A DNA stretch of 64,000 nt from Bacteroidota bacterium. GTDB taxonomy: Bacteria; Bacteroidota; Bacteroidia; Chitinophagales; Saprospiraceae. Under the pieces are notes generated by a model, which saw only the letters and a program-made list of their open reading frames with translations, made no database searches and had not been told where the DNA came from. The translations under genes and the position numbers were made by a program. How positions within the stretch are numbered: the first letter of the stretch is position 1; the number at the start of each line of letters is the position of its first letter. The stretch spans positions 64,513 through 128,512 of the forward strand of contig PZPC01000004.1 of the NCBI GenBank assembly GCA_003045895.1, in the 5' to 3' direction. Positions 42,861 to 50,605 of the stretch are shown in pieces.

Positions 42861-44669
42861 TCAGGGTTGCACGACAAGGGAGAAATTTAGCCGGTGGTTA
42901 TCTACCAGCAGCGTTAGCAGGTAATACCCGGCTGGTAATCCCTGGGTGGCGGGTAGCTTTTCCTGGTTACCAGTAGCTACCAGTTGACCGCTGGCAGCGT
43001 GCAGCCGCCAGGAGAATGCCGGCGGCGGAGGGGTAGGCCAGGAAAACTGCAGGGGAGCACCCGCCCGCACGGGATTGGGAAAAATCACCAGATCCTGGTA
43101 GGTATTGGGCACTACCGTGGCCGTAACGGCGCCGTCGACGGCAAAATAATGGGTAGCCAGGGCACCGAAAGATCCGCCTTCCAGGAAGGGCTGCTCGCCG
43201 GGTAAGCGGAGGCGGTAGAAGCCGTTGCCGTAGAGGCAACAAAGGCCATCGGCATAATCGTCGTAGACCCGCAACTGGTAACAGCCCGCACCGGGCAGGC
43301 TGATGGGCACCAGGATATACGACTGGCTGGGGTAGGCGCCGGGGTCGCCGGGTGCGGCCAGCTGGGCACCGCCGTTGGTTGCTGCTACCACCAGGTTGCC
43401 ACCACTGGCATGAATGGTGCCCGCAGCGTCAATGATTTCCCAGTATAACTCGTAACCGTACTGGTCGGTGCGGATGGCCAGCTCCAACTCGGTGGTATTT
43501 ACCTGTGGCGCGAGGGTGAAATGGTGGGTGCGGGCGTTGTTGTAATCGGTCGGATCGGTAGCCGTATTGGGGTTGGTAATTTCAATGAAGTAATCATTGC
43601 TGGCCATGCCGGGCAAGGTAGCTACCAACGGCAGGTTGAGTTGGGCTTCGGCCAGGGGGAGTAATTCGCCGGTCCAGGCCAACTCATTACTTTCGCCACC
43701 GGCGATGCCGTAGCGAATCTGGCAGGAGGTAAGGGGCTGGTTGCCATCGTTGCGAAACAGTATTTCCGCGCCAAAGACGTCGTCACAAATATCACTGTCA
43801 GCAATGATGGCCAGCAGGTTGACATCGTTGCCGACAGCTGAATTGAGGGTGGGGCACGCGCTGATGCCATTGAGGACTTCTTGTCCATTTTCCGTAATGA
43901 ACACAACTAATTCTACGTTTACGGGATCTAACCAGACGCCCCGGTAGTCGTTGGGTAGGGTAACGCTGTAAGTCAGGCTGCCGTAAGCGCCCGTGCCGGT
44001 ATTGCTGATGATGTGCCCTTCCGGGCCGGTGATGAACTCCCGCAACAAATGCTGGTGGAGGTAGTAGTTGCCAACATTGCCACCGTGCTGGGGGGCCAGT
44101 ACGTTGTTTTGCGTAATACCCACGTGTAGGCGGTTGGCGGGGTTAGCCGCTGGTGCCGTGTAATAATATTCGAGGTAGATGTCCAGTTGGTGGGTGGTGA
44201 TGTTGAGCGAAGCTTGCGCCGCAATATTGACGGGTGCCGGTTGCTGAAGGATCTCGCTCACGGCCTCGGTCCAGTCGGCACGCCCGACCGCAGTGGAACC
44301 AGGAAGGTTTTGCTCCAGGCCGGGAAAATTGTGTCGGTTGATTGTCGCTGCCGGGTAGCCCGACAGTTGAGACTGAGTCTGGAGCATTTCCCCGTAGTCG
44401 CTACCCAGATCGGGGTCATTGCCCAGCGGGTTGGCGTAGGGGCCTACCTGGTAGTTGAGCAGCACGATGCGGTCCCCGAGCGCTTCTTCCAACTCCTGAA
44501 TGATCTCGTGCCCGTGGGGGCAGTACACACAGTAGATGCCACCAAATTGTTCCAGTACCGGCCGTTTATTGGTGGGCTGGGTTCCCACAATAGTCTGGCC
44601 CATGGTGGCCAGTGGGGCTCCCAAAACGAATATGCTGACTAAGGTTTGCAGGCGTAGAAATTGAAACAT
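42861..44669 (-). CDS. Omp28-related T9SS-sorted protein with thioredoxin-like CxxC
   Basis: Protein of 602 residues with a signal peptide. Its N-terminal domain (about 30-260) is Omp28-like: RPVLEQFGGIYCVYCPHGHE with Cys47-x-x-Cys50, then GDRIVLLNYQVGPYANPLGN and LSGYPAATINRHNFPG. This is a thioredoxin-type fold found in Bacteroidota outer-membrane adhesins and carriers. The middle (about 280-400) is Ig-like and a region with DYADGLCCLYGNGFYRLR follows. The C-terminus (about 525-602) is a T9SS sorting domain (FPNPVRAGAPLQFSW, GLPAGYYLLTLLVDNH). A redox or metal-binding role on the surface is possible because the CxxC is intact. Confidence 0.85.
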   Translation of the reverse strand: MFQFLRLQTLVSIFVLGAPLATMGQTIVGTQPTNKRPVLEQFGGIYCVYCPHGHEIIQELEEALGDRIVLLNYQVGPYANPLGNDPDLGSDYGEMLQTQSQLSGYPAATINRHNFPGLEQNLPGSTAVGRADWTEAVSEILQQPAPVNIAAQASLNITTHQLDIYLEYYYTAPAANPANRLHVGITQNNVLAPQHGGNVGNYYLHQHLLREFITGPEGHIISNTGTGAYGSLTYSVTLPNDYRGVWLDPVNVELVVFITENGQEVLNGISACPTLNSAVGNDVNLLAIIADSDICDDVFGAEILFRNDGNQPLTSCQIRYGIAGGESNELAWTGELLPLAEAQLNLPLVATLPGMASNDYFIEITNPNTATDPTDYNNARTHHFTLAPQVNTTELELAIRTDQYGYELYWEIIDAAGTIHASGGNLVVAATNGGAQLAAPGDPGAYPSQSYILVPISLPGAGCYQLRVYDDYADGLCCLYGNGFYRLRLPGEQPFLEGGSFGALATHYFAVDGAVTATVVPNTYQDLVIFPNPVRAGAPLQFSWPTPPPPAFSWRLHAASGQLVATGNQEKLPATQGLPAGYYLLTLLVDNHRLNFSLVVQP

Positions 44670-44859
44670 GCACCAAATTTAAACCTTTCAACGACAAGGA
44701 CATGACACCTTTCCGACAAAATTAACCAAACCTTCTACTTGTGTCACTATTTGTCGGTTTTGTCCACCGGCGGACGCTAAATTGCTATTCCTTTAACCCA
44801 GGTGTTGGGGCTGTGCGCGGTTTGTCTTACCTTGGGTAAACTTACCAACCACCTGGCCC

Positions 44860-46197
44860 ATGCATATAGCTATTATTGGAAATGGCGTTAGCGGAGTCAC
44901 CGCCGCGCGCTTCCTGCGCAAGTTGAGTGACCACGAAATCACGATCATCTCCAGCGAGACCGACTACTTTTTTTCGCGCACCGCACTGATGTACGTCTAC
45001 ATGGGACACATGCGCCCGGTAGACATCCAGCCTTACCAGCCCTGGTTCTGGAAGAAAAACCGGCTACAGCTCAAGCGCGGCCACGTGGAGCGCATCGATT
45101 TCACCGCCAAACAACTCCACTTTCAGGATGGCGACGAACTGGCCTACGACCGCCTCGTGCTGGCCACCGGCAGTGTGTCCAATAGGTTCGGCTGGCCCGG
45201 CCAGGACCTGGAAGGGGTCCGCGGCCTCTACAGCTATCCCGATCTGGAATACATGGAAGCCCACAGCGAAGGCCTCGAACACGCCGTCATTGTAGGCGGT
45301 GGGCTCATTGGTATCGAGATGGCCGAGATGTTCCATTCGCGCCATATTCCGGTCACCCTCCTGGTACGGGAAAAAAGCTACTGGAATAACGTGCTGCCCG
45401 ACGAAGAATCGGAGATGATCAACCGGCACATCCGCAAAAGCGGCATCGACCTGCGGCTGGAGACCGAACTCAAAGAAATTGTCGACGATGGCCACGGCCG
45501 CGCCTGCGCCGTCATCACCCCTACCGGCGAACGCATTGCCTGCGGTTACGTAGGGCTCACGGCGGGCGTTAGCCCCAACGTCGGCTTCCTAAAAGGTACC
45601 GACCTGGAACTGGGCCGCGGCATCCTGGTCGATGAACACCTTCGTACCAACCTGCCCGACGTGTACGCCATCGGCGACTGCGCCCAACTGCGCAACCCCC
45701 GTCCCGGCCGGCGCAACATCGAAGCCATCTGGTATACCGGCCGCATGATGGGCGAAGTGGTGGCCTACAACATCTGTGGCAAGGCTGTGCCCTACGACCC
45801 AGGCACCTGGTTCAACTCCGCGAAGTTCGTCGATATCGAATACCAGGTCTACGGCGAAGTGCCCGGCACCCTGCCCGACGACCTGGCCACCCTCTACTGG
45901 GAACACGCCGACGGTGAAAAGGCCGTTCGCATCAACTACGACAAAGCCCTCGGGCACGTGCGCGGCTTCAACCTCATGGGCATCCGCTACCGGCACGAGG
46001 TCTGCGAAAAGTGGATCGAGCAGAAAACGCCGCTCACCGAAGTGCTCCAAAACCTGGGCCTCGCCAACTTCGACCCCGAATTTTACGACGAATACGAAGC
46101 CGACCTGGTTCGCATCTACAACCAGCAAACGGGCAGCAACCTCGTGCTGAAAAGCCGCCGGGGGGTGGGCCGGGTGCTGGCGTTTTTGCGGGGGTAG
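44860..46197 (+). CDS. FAD-dependent pyridine nucleotide-disulfide oxidoreductase family protein
   Basis: Two-dinucleotide-binding-domain flavoprotein of 445 residues. The FAD loop IAIIGNGVSGVTAARFL is at the N-terminus. The NAD(P)H loop VIVGGGLIGIEMAEMF is at about 145-160, and the second FAD motif LPDVYAIGDCAQLRNP is at about 265-280. ATGSVSNRFG is the usual ATG loop. No redox-active CxxxxC was seen in the first domain, so it resembles ferredoxin/rubredoxin reductases or nitrite-reductase-type subunits rather than disulfide reductases. The 120-residue C-terminus is less usual and contains HEVCEKWIEQKTPLTEVLQN. The electron acceptor is not encoded nearby. Third-position C is more frequent than in its neighbours. 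Confidence 0.87.
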   Translation: MHIAIIGNGVSGVTAARFLRKLSDHEITIISSETDYFFSRTALMYVYMGHMRPVDIQPYQPWFWKKNRLQLKRGHVERIDFTAKQLHFQDGDELAYDRLVLATGSVSNRFGWPGQDLEGVRGLYSYPDLEYMEAHSEGLEHAVIVGGGLIGIEMAEMFHSRHIPVTLLVREKSYWNNVLPDEESEMINRHIRKSGIDLRLETELKEIVDDGHGRACAVITPTGERIACGYVGLTAGVSPNVGFLKGTDLELGRGILVDEHLRTNLPDVYAIGDCAQLRNPRPGRRNIEAIWYTGRMMGEVVAYNICGKAVPYDPGTWFNSAKFVDIEYQVYGEVPGTLPDDLATLYWEHADGEKAVRINYDKALGHVRGFNLMGIRYRHEVCEKWIEQKTPLTEVLQNLGLANFDPEFYDEYEADLVRIYNQQTGSNLVLKSRRGVGRVLAFLRG

Positions 46198-46224
46198 GGG
46201 GATGCTGGCGCTTCCCCCACAACA

Positions 46225-46256
46225 AAGGGACAGCCTCCCGCAAGAAACTGTCCCTT
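46225..46256. terminator. Hairpin between convergent genes
   Basis: Stem aagggacag (46225-46233) with ctgtccctt (46248-46256), 14-nt loop. It lies between the convergent oxidoreductase and GT117 genes and resembles the proS terminator in stem sequence, but it lacks a clear T tract. Confidence 0.65.
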
Positions 46257-46280
46257 CATTAACCTAATTAATCTTATCGC

Positions 46281-49200
46281 CTATTCCGTACCCGGTTCAC
46301 CCAGGGGCGGCGTGGTGGGGCGATCACCCGGCAGCTCCGGCGTGGGTTGGGGCTGGCGCACGTACTCGCCGAAGAGGGCTTGCAGTTCGGCCAGGTATTC
46401 GGTGTCGCCGGCGCGTTGGGCGTAGGCCACCAGGCGGTCAGCAACGGCCAGGGCAGCCTGGAATTCGTTGCCGAAGCTCAGCTGCAATACATCGTCGGGC
46501 AGCGACACGAAGTAGTTGAGGCGGGCAATGGTGTTGCGCGCCAGCACTTGCATCTTGGGCTTGGCCTTGTCGTAGGCGCCTGCCTGGGTGTAGAGGCCCA
46601 CCATGTAGGCGGCGTGGATACCGAACTCAAAGTTCATGTCCGGGAAAGCATCGAAGTAGGTGTCGACCATTTGGATGGCCCGTTCCTTGTCCCCTTTCTC
46701 CAACAGCGCCGAAGCGCCGCGCTGAATAGCAAATTGCATACTCTGCACGCTGGGTCCGTAGCTGCTGTTGACGTAGGTGTCTTCCTTGTCGAAGTTGCCC
46801 CAGCGCCACTTGGTGGTGACGTTTTCGAAAATGGCCTCGGTATTGACGCGGCCGCTGCCGAGCATGCCGTAGAGCTGGTTTTCGCTGGTTGATTTGATGG
46901 GAACAATGCGCAGGGCCAGGCCTTCGAGCTGGGTATAATCCTGCATACCGAACAGCTTCTCAATGCGGGCCGTCACGGCAAAGTAGATGGGCCGCTCCCA
47001 GAGGTTCGAGGCCAGGATGTCGAGGATAGCTACATCGTCTTTCAGCAATTGCGTATCATCCACCCGCACGGGGATGGCGGCCACGATATTGGCCGTATCA
47101 GCGATGGAGACCACCTTGTTGCGCAGGATTTCGGCTTTGTCAACCGGAATCAGGACGTTGCGCGTTGGGTAGTGGGCTTCGATGATGCGCCCGCCCTGGC
47201 TTTGCAGGGGGTGATCTTCGCCCATGAATTTCACAAAATTCTGAAGACTGATGGGCCGGTCTTCGCCCGCTTGGTTGTAGTAGAAGACCTGGTTGCGGAG
47301 CTTGCCGCGCAGTTGCTCGCGGGGAATGCTCATCTTGATGGGCGCGGAGTCGTTGACTTTGCGCCGCAGCAGGTCGATGTACCAATCTACGGCAATGAGG
47401 CTGAGGTTGACTACCCGCACGTCGGTGCGGATGCCTTCCACTTCCTGGGCGTACCAGAGGGGGTAGGTGTCGTTGTCACCGTAGGTAAAGATGATGGCAT
47501 CTTTGTCTACCGAGTTGAGGAAGTTGGTGGCGTAGTCGCGTGCTGCGGTATGGTCGGCGCGGGAGTGGTCGTCGAAGTTTTGGAAGCCCATCAGTGCAGG
47601 CGCGATCAGCACCAGTGCGCTGGCACCTACCGCACTAACCACCTTGCTGCTACCCAGGCGGTTGGTCAGCATCTGGTAGAGCGCCGGCACGGCCATTCCG
47701 ATCCAGATACAGAAAGTGAAGACCGACCCCGCCAGCACGTAGTCGCGTTCGCGCGGTTCGTTGGGCGGTTGGTTGGAGTAGACGACGATGCCGATACCCG
47801 TGATGATGAACAGGGCCAGGAGGGCGACGAAATCGTTGCCTCGTTTCTGGCCGTGCCAGAACATCCCCAGTAGTCCGAAGAGGAAAGGCAGCATAAAATA
47901 GACGTTGTGGGCCGGGTCATGGGCCATCTTTTCGGGCAGTTGGGACTGGTCGCTGAGGCGCATTTCATCGATGAAGTCAATGCCGGTGATCCAGTTGCCG
48001 GAGCTGACGTCCCAGTCGTAGAACCCTTGTTCGCCATTTTGGCGACCCGAGAAATTCCACATGAAGTAGCGCCAGTACATCCAGCCGATCTGGTAGCGCA
48101 GGAAGAAGTTGACGTTGTCAACAAAGTTGGGCCGACCAGGGGGCAGCGGTTTATTGGGGTCCAGGCCCATCCACTGTTGGTAGAGCCGGGGACGCCCCAT
48201 GGTGCCGTCGACCATACGGGGGAAGAGGCGCTTGTCGCTGTCGTTGTAGTTTACCGAAATTTTGTAGTCGGTCACTTCGTAGCGGTCGCCGACCAGTCCG
48301 TAGCGATCATCCACGTCGGTGCTTTGCACCTGAGCGTCAAAGTCGGGGCCGCGCAGCAGCGGGCGTTCGCCGTACTGTTCGCGGTTGAGGTAGGGGAGCA
48401 GGCGCATGGCGTCGGTGGGGGCGTTCATGTTGACTGGCGGACCGGCATTGGCACGGATCACGACGATGCCGACGGTGCTAAACGCCACGACGACCAGGGC
48501 CAGGGCCACGAAAATCTGTTGCAGAACTGCGCTCTGGCGGCGGTGCGCCAGGTAGAGCCCACCGAAAAGTACGCCACCAACGATCAGCATGGTGGGTACA
48601 ATGCCACTCTGGGGCGGCAAACCGAAGCCGTTCACAAAGAGCAACTCCATATTCGTCCACAAGGCAGGAATACCGACGACAACCAACTTCTGGATCAGCA
48701 CAATAGCCACAACACCGCTACCGGCGGCCAGGGCCATCCCGAGTAGGTTGTGCTGCTCGTATTTCTTGAAGTAGTAGAATAGCGCCAGCGCCGGAAAAGT
48801 AAGAATGCTCAATAGGTGAACGCCGGTAGATAAACCTGCCGCGTACACGGCAAAGATGAGCCAGCGATCGCTTTGGGTGTTGTCGGGCAGGCTGTACCAC
48901 TTCACCATGGCCCACAGGGTGAGCGCCGTGAACATGGTCGACATGGCGTATACTTCGCCTTCTACGGCCGAAAACCAGATGGAAGTAGCAAAGGCGGTGG
49001 CCAAACCAGCTACCAGCCCGCCGCCGGCCAACGCCAGGTCCTGACCGGCGTCGGTTTCCCCTTCACGGCCTACCAGCGCGAGGCGGGCAAGAATGATGGT
49101 AATCCAGGCAATGAACGCTGCGGCGAAAGCCGTACACAAACCCGACATCATGTTGACCGCAAAGGCAATGTCTGCTTTGTCGTCGCTGAACAACTCGGCG

Positions 49201-49391
49201 AACCAGGTGAAAACGCGGCCCACCAACAAAAACAAGGGCGCTCCCGGTGGGTGAACTACCTGCAGCTTGTAAGCGCCGAGGATAAACTCACCACAATCCC
49301 AGAGACTTCCCGTGCGTTCTACTGAAAAGAAATAGACAACGGTGGCAATGGCAAAAACCAACCAACCCGTTAAGCGATGAAGACCTTTCAT
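46281..49391 (-). CDS. GT117 (DUF2723) multi-pass membrane protein
   Basis: Protein of 1036 residues. The N-terminal half has about a dozen membrane segments and starts with the DUF2723 signature: YFFSVERTGSLWDCGEFILG, YKLQVVHPPGAPLFLLVGRV and a GxVxGLATAFATSIWFSAVEGE helix. The acidic residue in WDCGEF after the first helix is like that of PMT-type GT-C enzymes. The C-terminal half is soluble, with FTYGDNDTYPLWYAQEVEGIRTDVRVVNLSL and TPR-like helices toward the end (about 900-1000). The family is classified as GT117, Bacteroidota GT-C-like glycosyltransferases thought to act on proteins or lipids outside the membrane. The donor is unknown. Confidence 0.9.
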   Translation of the reverse strand: MKGLHRLTGWLVFAIATVVYFFSVERTGSLWDCGEFILGAYKLQVVHPPGAPLFLLVGRVFTWFAELFSDDKADIAFAVNMMSGLCTAFAAAFIAWITIILARLALVGREGETDAGQDLALAGGGLVAGLATAFATSIWFSAVEGEVYAMSTMFTALTLWAMVKWYSLPDNTQSDRWLIFAVYAAGLSTGVHLLSILTFPALALFYYFKKYEQHNLLGMALAAGSGVVAIVLIQKLVVVGIPALWTNMELLFVNGFGLPPQSGIVPTMLIVGGVLFGGLYLAHRRQSAVLQQIFVALALVVVAFSTVGIVVIRANAGPPVNMNAPTDAMRLLPYLNREQYGERPLLRGPDFDAQVQSTDVDDRYGLVGDRYEVTDYKISVNYNDSDKRLFPRMVDGTMGRPRLYQQWMGLDPNKPLPPGRPNFVDNVNFFLRYQIGWMYWRYFMWNFSGRQNGEQGFYDWDVSSGNWITGIDFIDEMRLSDQSQLPEKMAHDPAHNVYFMLPFLFGLLGMFWHGQKRGNDFVALLALFIITGIGIVVYSNQPPNEPRERDYVLAGSVFTFCIWIGMAVPALYQMLTNRLGSSKVVSAVGASALVLIAPALMGFQNFDDHSRADHTAARDYATNFLNSVDKDAIIFTYGDNDTYPLWYAQEVEGIRTDVRVVNLSLIAVDWYIDLLRRKVNDSAPIKMSIPREQLRGKLRNQVFYYNQAGEDRPISLQNFVKFMGEDHPLQSQGGRIIEAHYPTRNVLIPVDKAEILRNKVVSIADTANIVAAIPVRVDDTQLLKDDVAILDILASNLWERPIYFAVTARIEKLFGMQDYTQLEGLALRIVPIKSTSENQLYGMLGSGRVNTEAIFENVTTKWRWGNFDKEDTYVNSSYGPSVQSMQFAIQRGASALLEKGDKERAIQMVDTYFDAFPDMNFEFGIHAAYMVGLYTQAGAYDKAKPKMQVLARNTIARLNYFVSLPDDVLQLSFGNEFQAALAVADRLVAYAQRAGDTEYLAELQALFGEYVRQPQPTPELPGDRPTTPPLGEPGTE

Positions 49392-49469
49392 TAGGTATAT
49401 TTAAATAACTTTAAAGACTAAATGATTGCCATAGGGCAGTTCAGCCTGAAATTTTTTCTTTAGAACTGC

Positions 49470-49477
49470 AAAGCTAA
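49470..49477 (-). promoter_or_regulatory. Promoter of the GT117 gene
   Basis: Minus-strand TAGCTTTG matches the TAnnTTTG element, with a TTTC 17 bp further upstream as a weak -33 element. It lies about 80 bp before the ATG at 49391, back to back with the DUF4834 promoter at 49533. Confidence 0.5.
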
Positions 49478-49532
49478 TAAATTATTATCAGGGGAAAGGC
49501 CTTTAAAACGGGGTTCAAAAGAACATCTTTAC

Positions 49533-49540
49533 TAACTTTG
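49533..49540 (+). promoter_or_regulatory. Promoter of the DUF4834 small-protein gene
   Basis: TAACTTTG is a full match to TAnnTTTG, 20 bp before the ATG at 49561, so transcripts would have a very short leader. The -33 region (gggttc) is poor. Confidence 0.5.
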
Positions 49541-49560
49541 TACAAAGCTTTTACCTAACC

Positions 49561-49710
49561 ATGCTGAAATTACTCATTACCGGATTCCTGGTCTATTTCG
49601 TCTACCGCTACTTCATTGCGCCGCCCGCAATCGATAACAACCCGACGTCCCGTAAGGACAAACGGGATGATAACGACGACGATTATATCGATTACGAAGA
49701 GGTAGATTGA
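49561..49710 (+). CDS. DUF4834-like small membrane protein (49 aa)
   Basis: An ATG at 49561 opens a 49-codon frame ending TGA at 49708-49710. The protein has one membrane helix (MLKLLITGFLVYFVYRYFIA) and an acidic, lysine/arginine-then-aspartate tail ending DDYIDYEEVD. A single helix, a short basic stretch and a tail with D/E-Y-I-D-Y-E-E is the layout of the Bacteroidota DUF4834 family. It is too short to be found by length-based gene calls. A promoter with TAACTTTG lies directly upstream. Function is unknown; the divergent neighbour is the GT117 gene and purN follows. Confidence 0.75.
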   Translation: MLKLLITGFLVYFVYRYFIAPPAIDNNPTSRKDKRDDNDDDYIDYEEVD

Positions 49711-49784
49711 AGGGAGCCAGAGCGCTCTGCCAGGAGATAAGCTGCCACAGCACAATGTGCGTGTTGTTGGGAGTAGAAGAGGTG

Positions 49785-49823
49785 TGGCCGGGTAAAATAA
49801 AGCTTTTGCTCTTTATATGGCCA
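49785..49823. other. Imperfect hairpin upstream of purN
   Basis: tggcc (49785-49789) pairs with ggcca (49819-49823), with an inner partly paired stem around ataaagc / gctctttat. It lies in the 226-bp gap between the DUF4834 and purN genes. It may be a terminator or leader structure. No known riboswitch was recognised. Confidence 0.3.
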
Positions 49824-49936
49824 GCATATTTGTTAGCATATCAATGCTGTAGGGCGGAAAATCTATAGGCAATCCCCCATCCCCAAAATATCAGCCAAAA
49901 ACCCTAAATTGCAACGCCAAGACAAGCCAGCCCATT

Positions 49937-50500
49937 TTGAAAAACATCGCCATTTTCGCCTCCGGTACGGGCAGCAACGCCCGCAAGATGATCGAATACT
50001 TTGCGAATCACCCGCAGATTCGGGTGTCGCTGGTGGTGTCCAACAAGGCGACGGCGCCCGTGTTGGCCATGGCCGCTGACCACGGCATTCCCACCCTCGT
50101 TCTTTCCCGCACGAGGTTCTACGAAACCGAAGAACTGCTGACCGATCTGGCGGGCATTGACCTGATAGTCCTGGCGGGCTTCCTCTGGCTGGTTCCGCCT
50201 TATTTGGTGGCCGCCTTCCCGCAGCGGATCGTCAACATCCATCCGGCGCTGTTGCCCAAATACGGCGGCAAGGGTATGTATGGTGCCCACGTACACACCG
50301 CCGTACACGCCGCCGGAGAAAAAGAGAGTGGCATAACCATCCATTTTGTGGATACGGCCTACGACGAAGGGCAGATCATCTTCCAGGCCCGTTGTGTGCT
50401 GACGCCAGAAGATGATCCCGCAGCGATCGCCCGCAAAGTGTTGGCGCTGGAGCACGCACATTTTGCGCCGGTCATAGCACAACTTTTAACAAATAATTAG
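49937..50500 (+). CDS. purN: Phosphoribosylglycinamide formyltransferase
   Basis: Formyl-tetrahydrofolate-dependent GAR transformylase of 187 residues, the third step of purine synthesis. The start is a TTG at 49937 (TTG AAA AAC), giving MKNIAIFASGTGSNARKMIE. The catalytic triad residues are visible: Asn in IVNIHPALLPKYGG, His in GITIHFVDTAYDEGQ and Asp in the same block. The folate-binding VLAGFLWLVPPYLVAAFP precedes them. The gene is alone with respect to other purine genes, and the next gene starts 106 bp downstream on the same strand. Confidence 0.95.
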   Translation: MKNIAIFASGTGSNARKMIEYFANHPQIRVSLVVSNKATAPVLAMAADHGIPTLVLSRTRFYETEELLTDLAGIDLIVLAGFLWLVPPYLVAAFPQRIVNIHPALLPKYGGKGMYGAHVHTAVHAAGEKESGITIHFVDTAYDEGQIIFQARCVLTPEDDPAAIARKVLALEHAHFAPVIAQLLTNN

Positions 50501-50605
50501 CGTTCTTTACACATTAATTAGCAGCAGAGCTTGCTTTGCTCGCACATTAGCCCTATATCAATCCAGAACCTTATTACCATCCGAAAACCGACAACTCACC
50601 AACGT

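Noticed and set aside
44674-44681. Minus-strand TAAATTTG next to the Omp28-like gene start
   Set aside because: It lies only about 5 bp before the ATG, so a promoter there would give a leaderless or truncated message; no -33 element was seen.
49718-49729. 12-bp palindrome cagagcgctctg after the DUF4834 gene
   Set aside because: No loop, no T tract and too short to be called a terminator or operator on its own.
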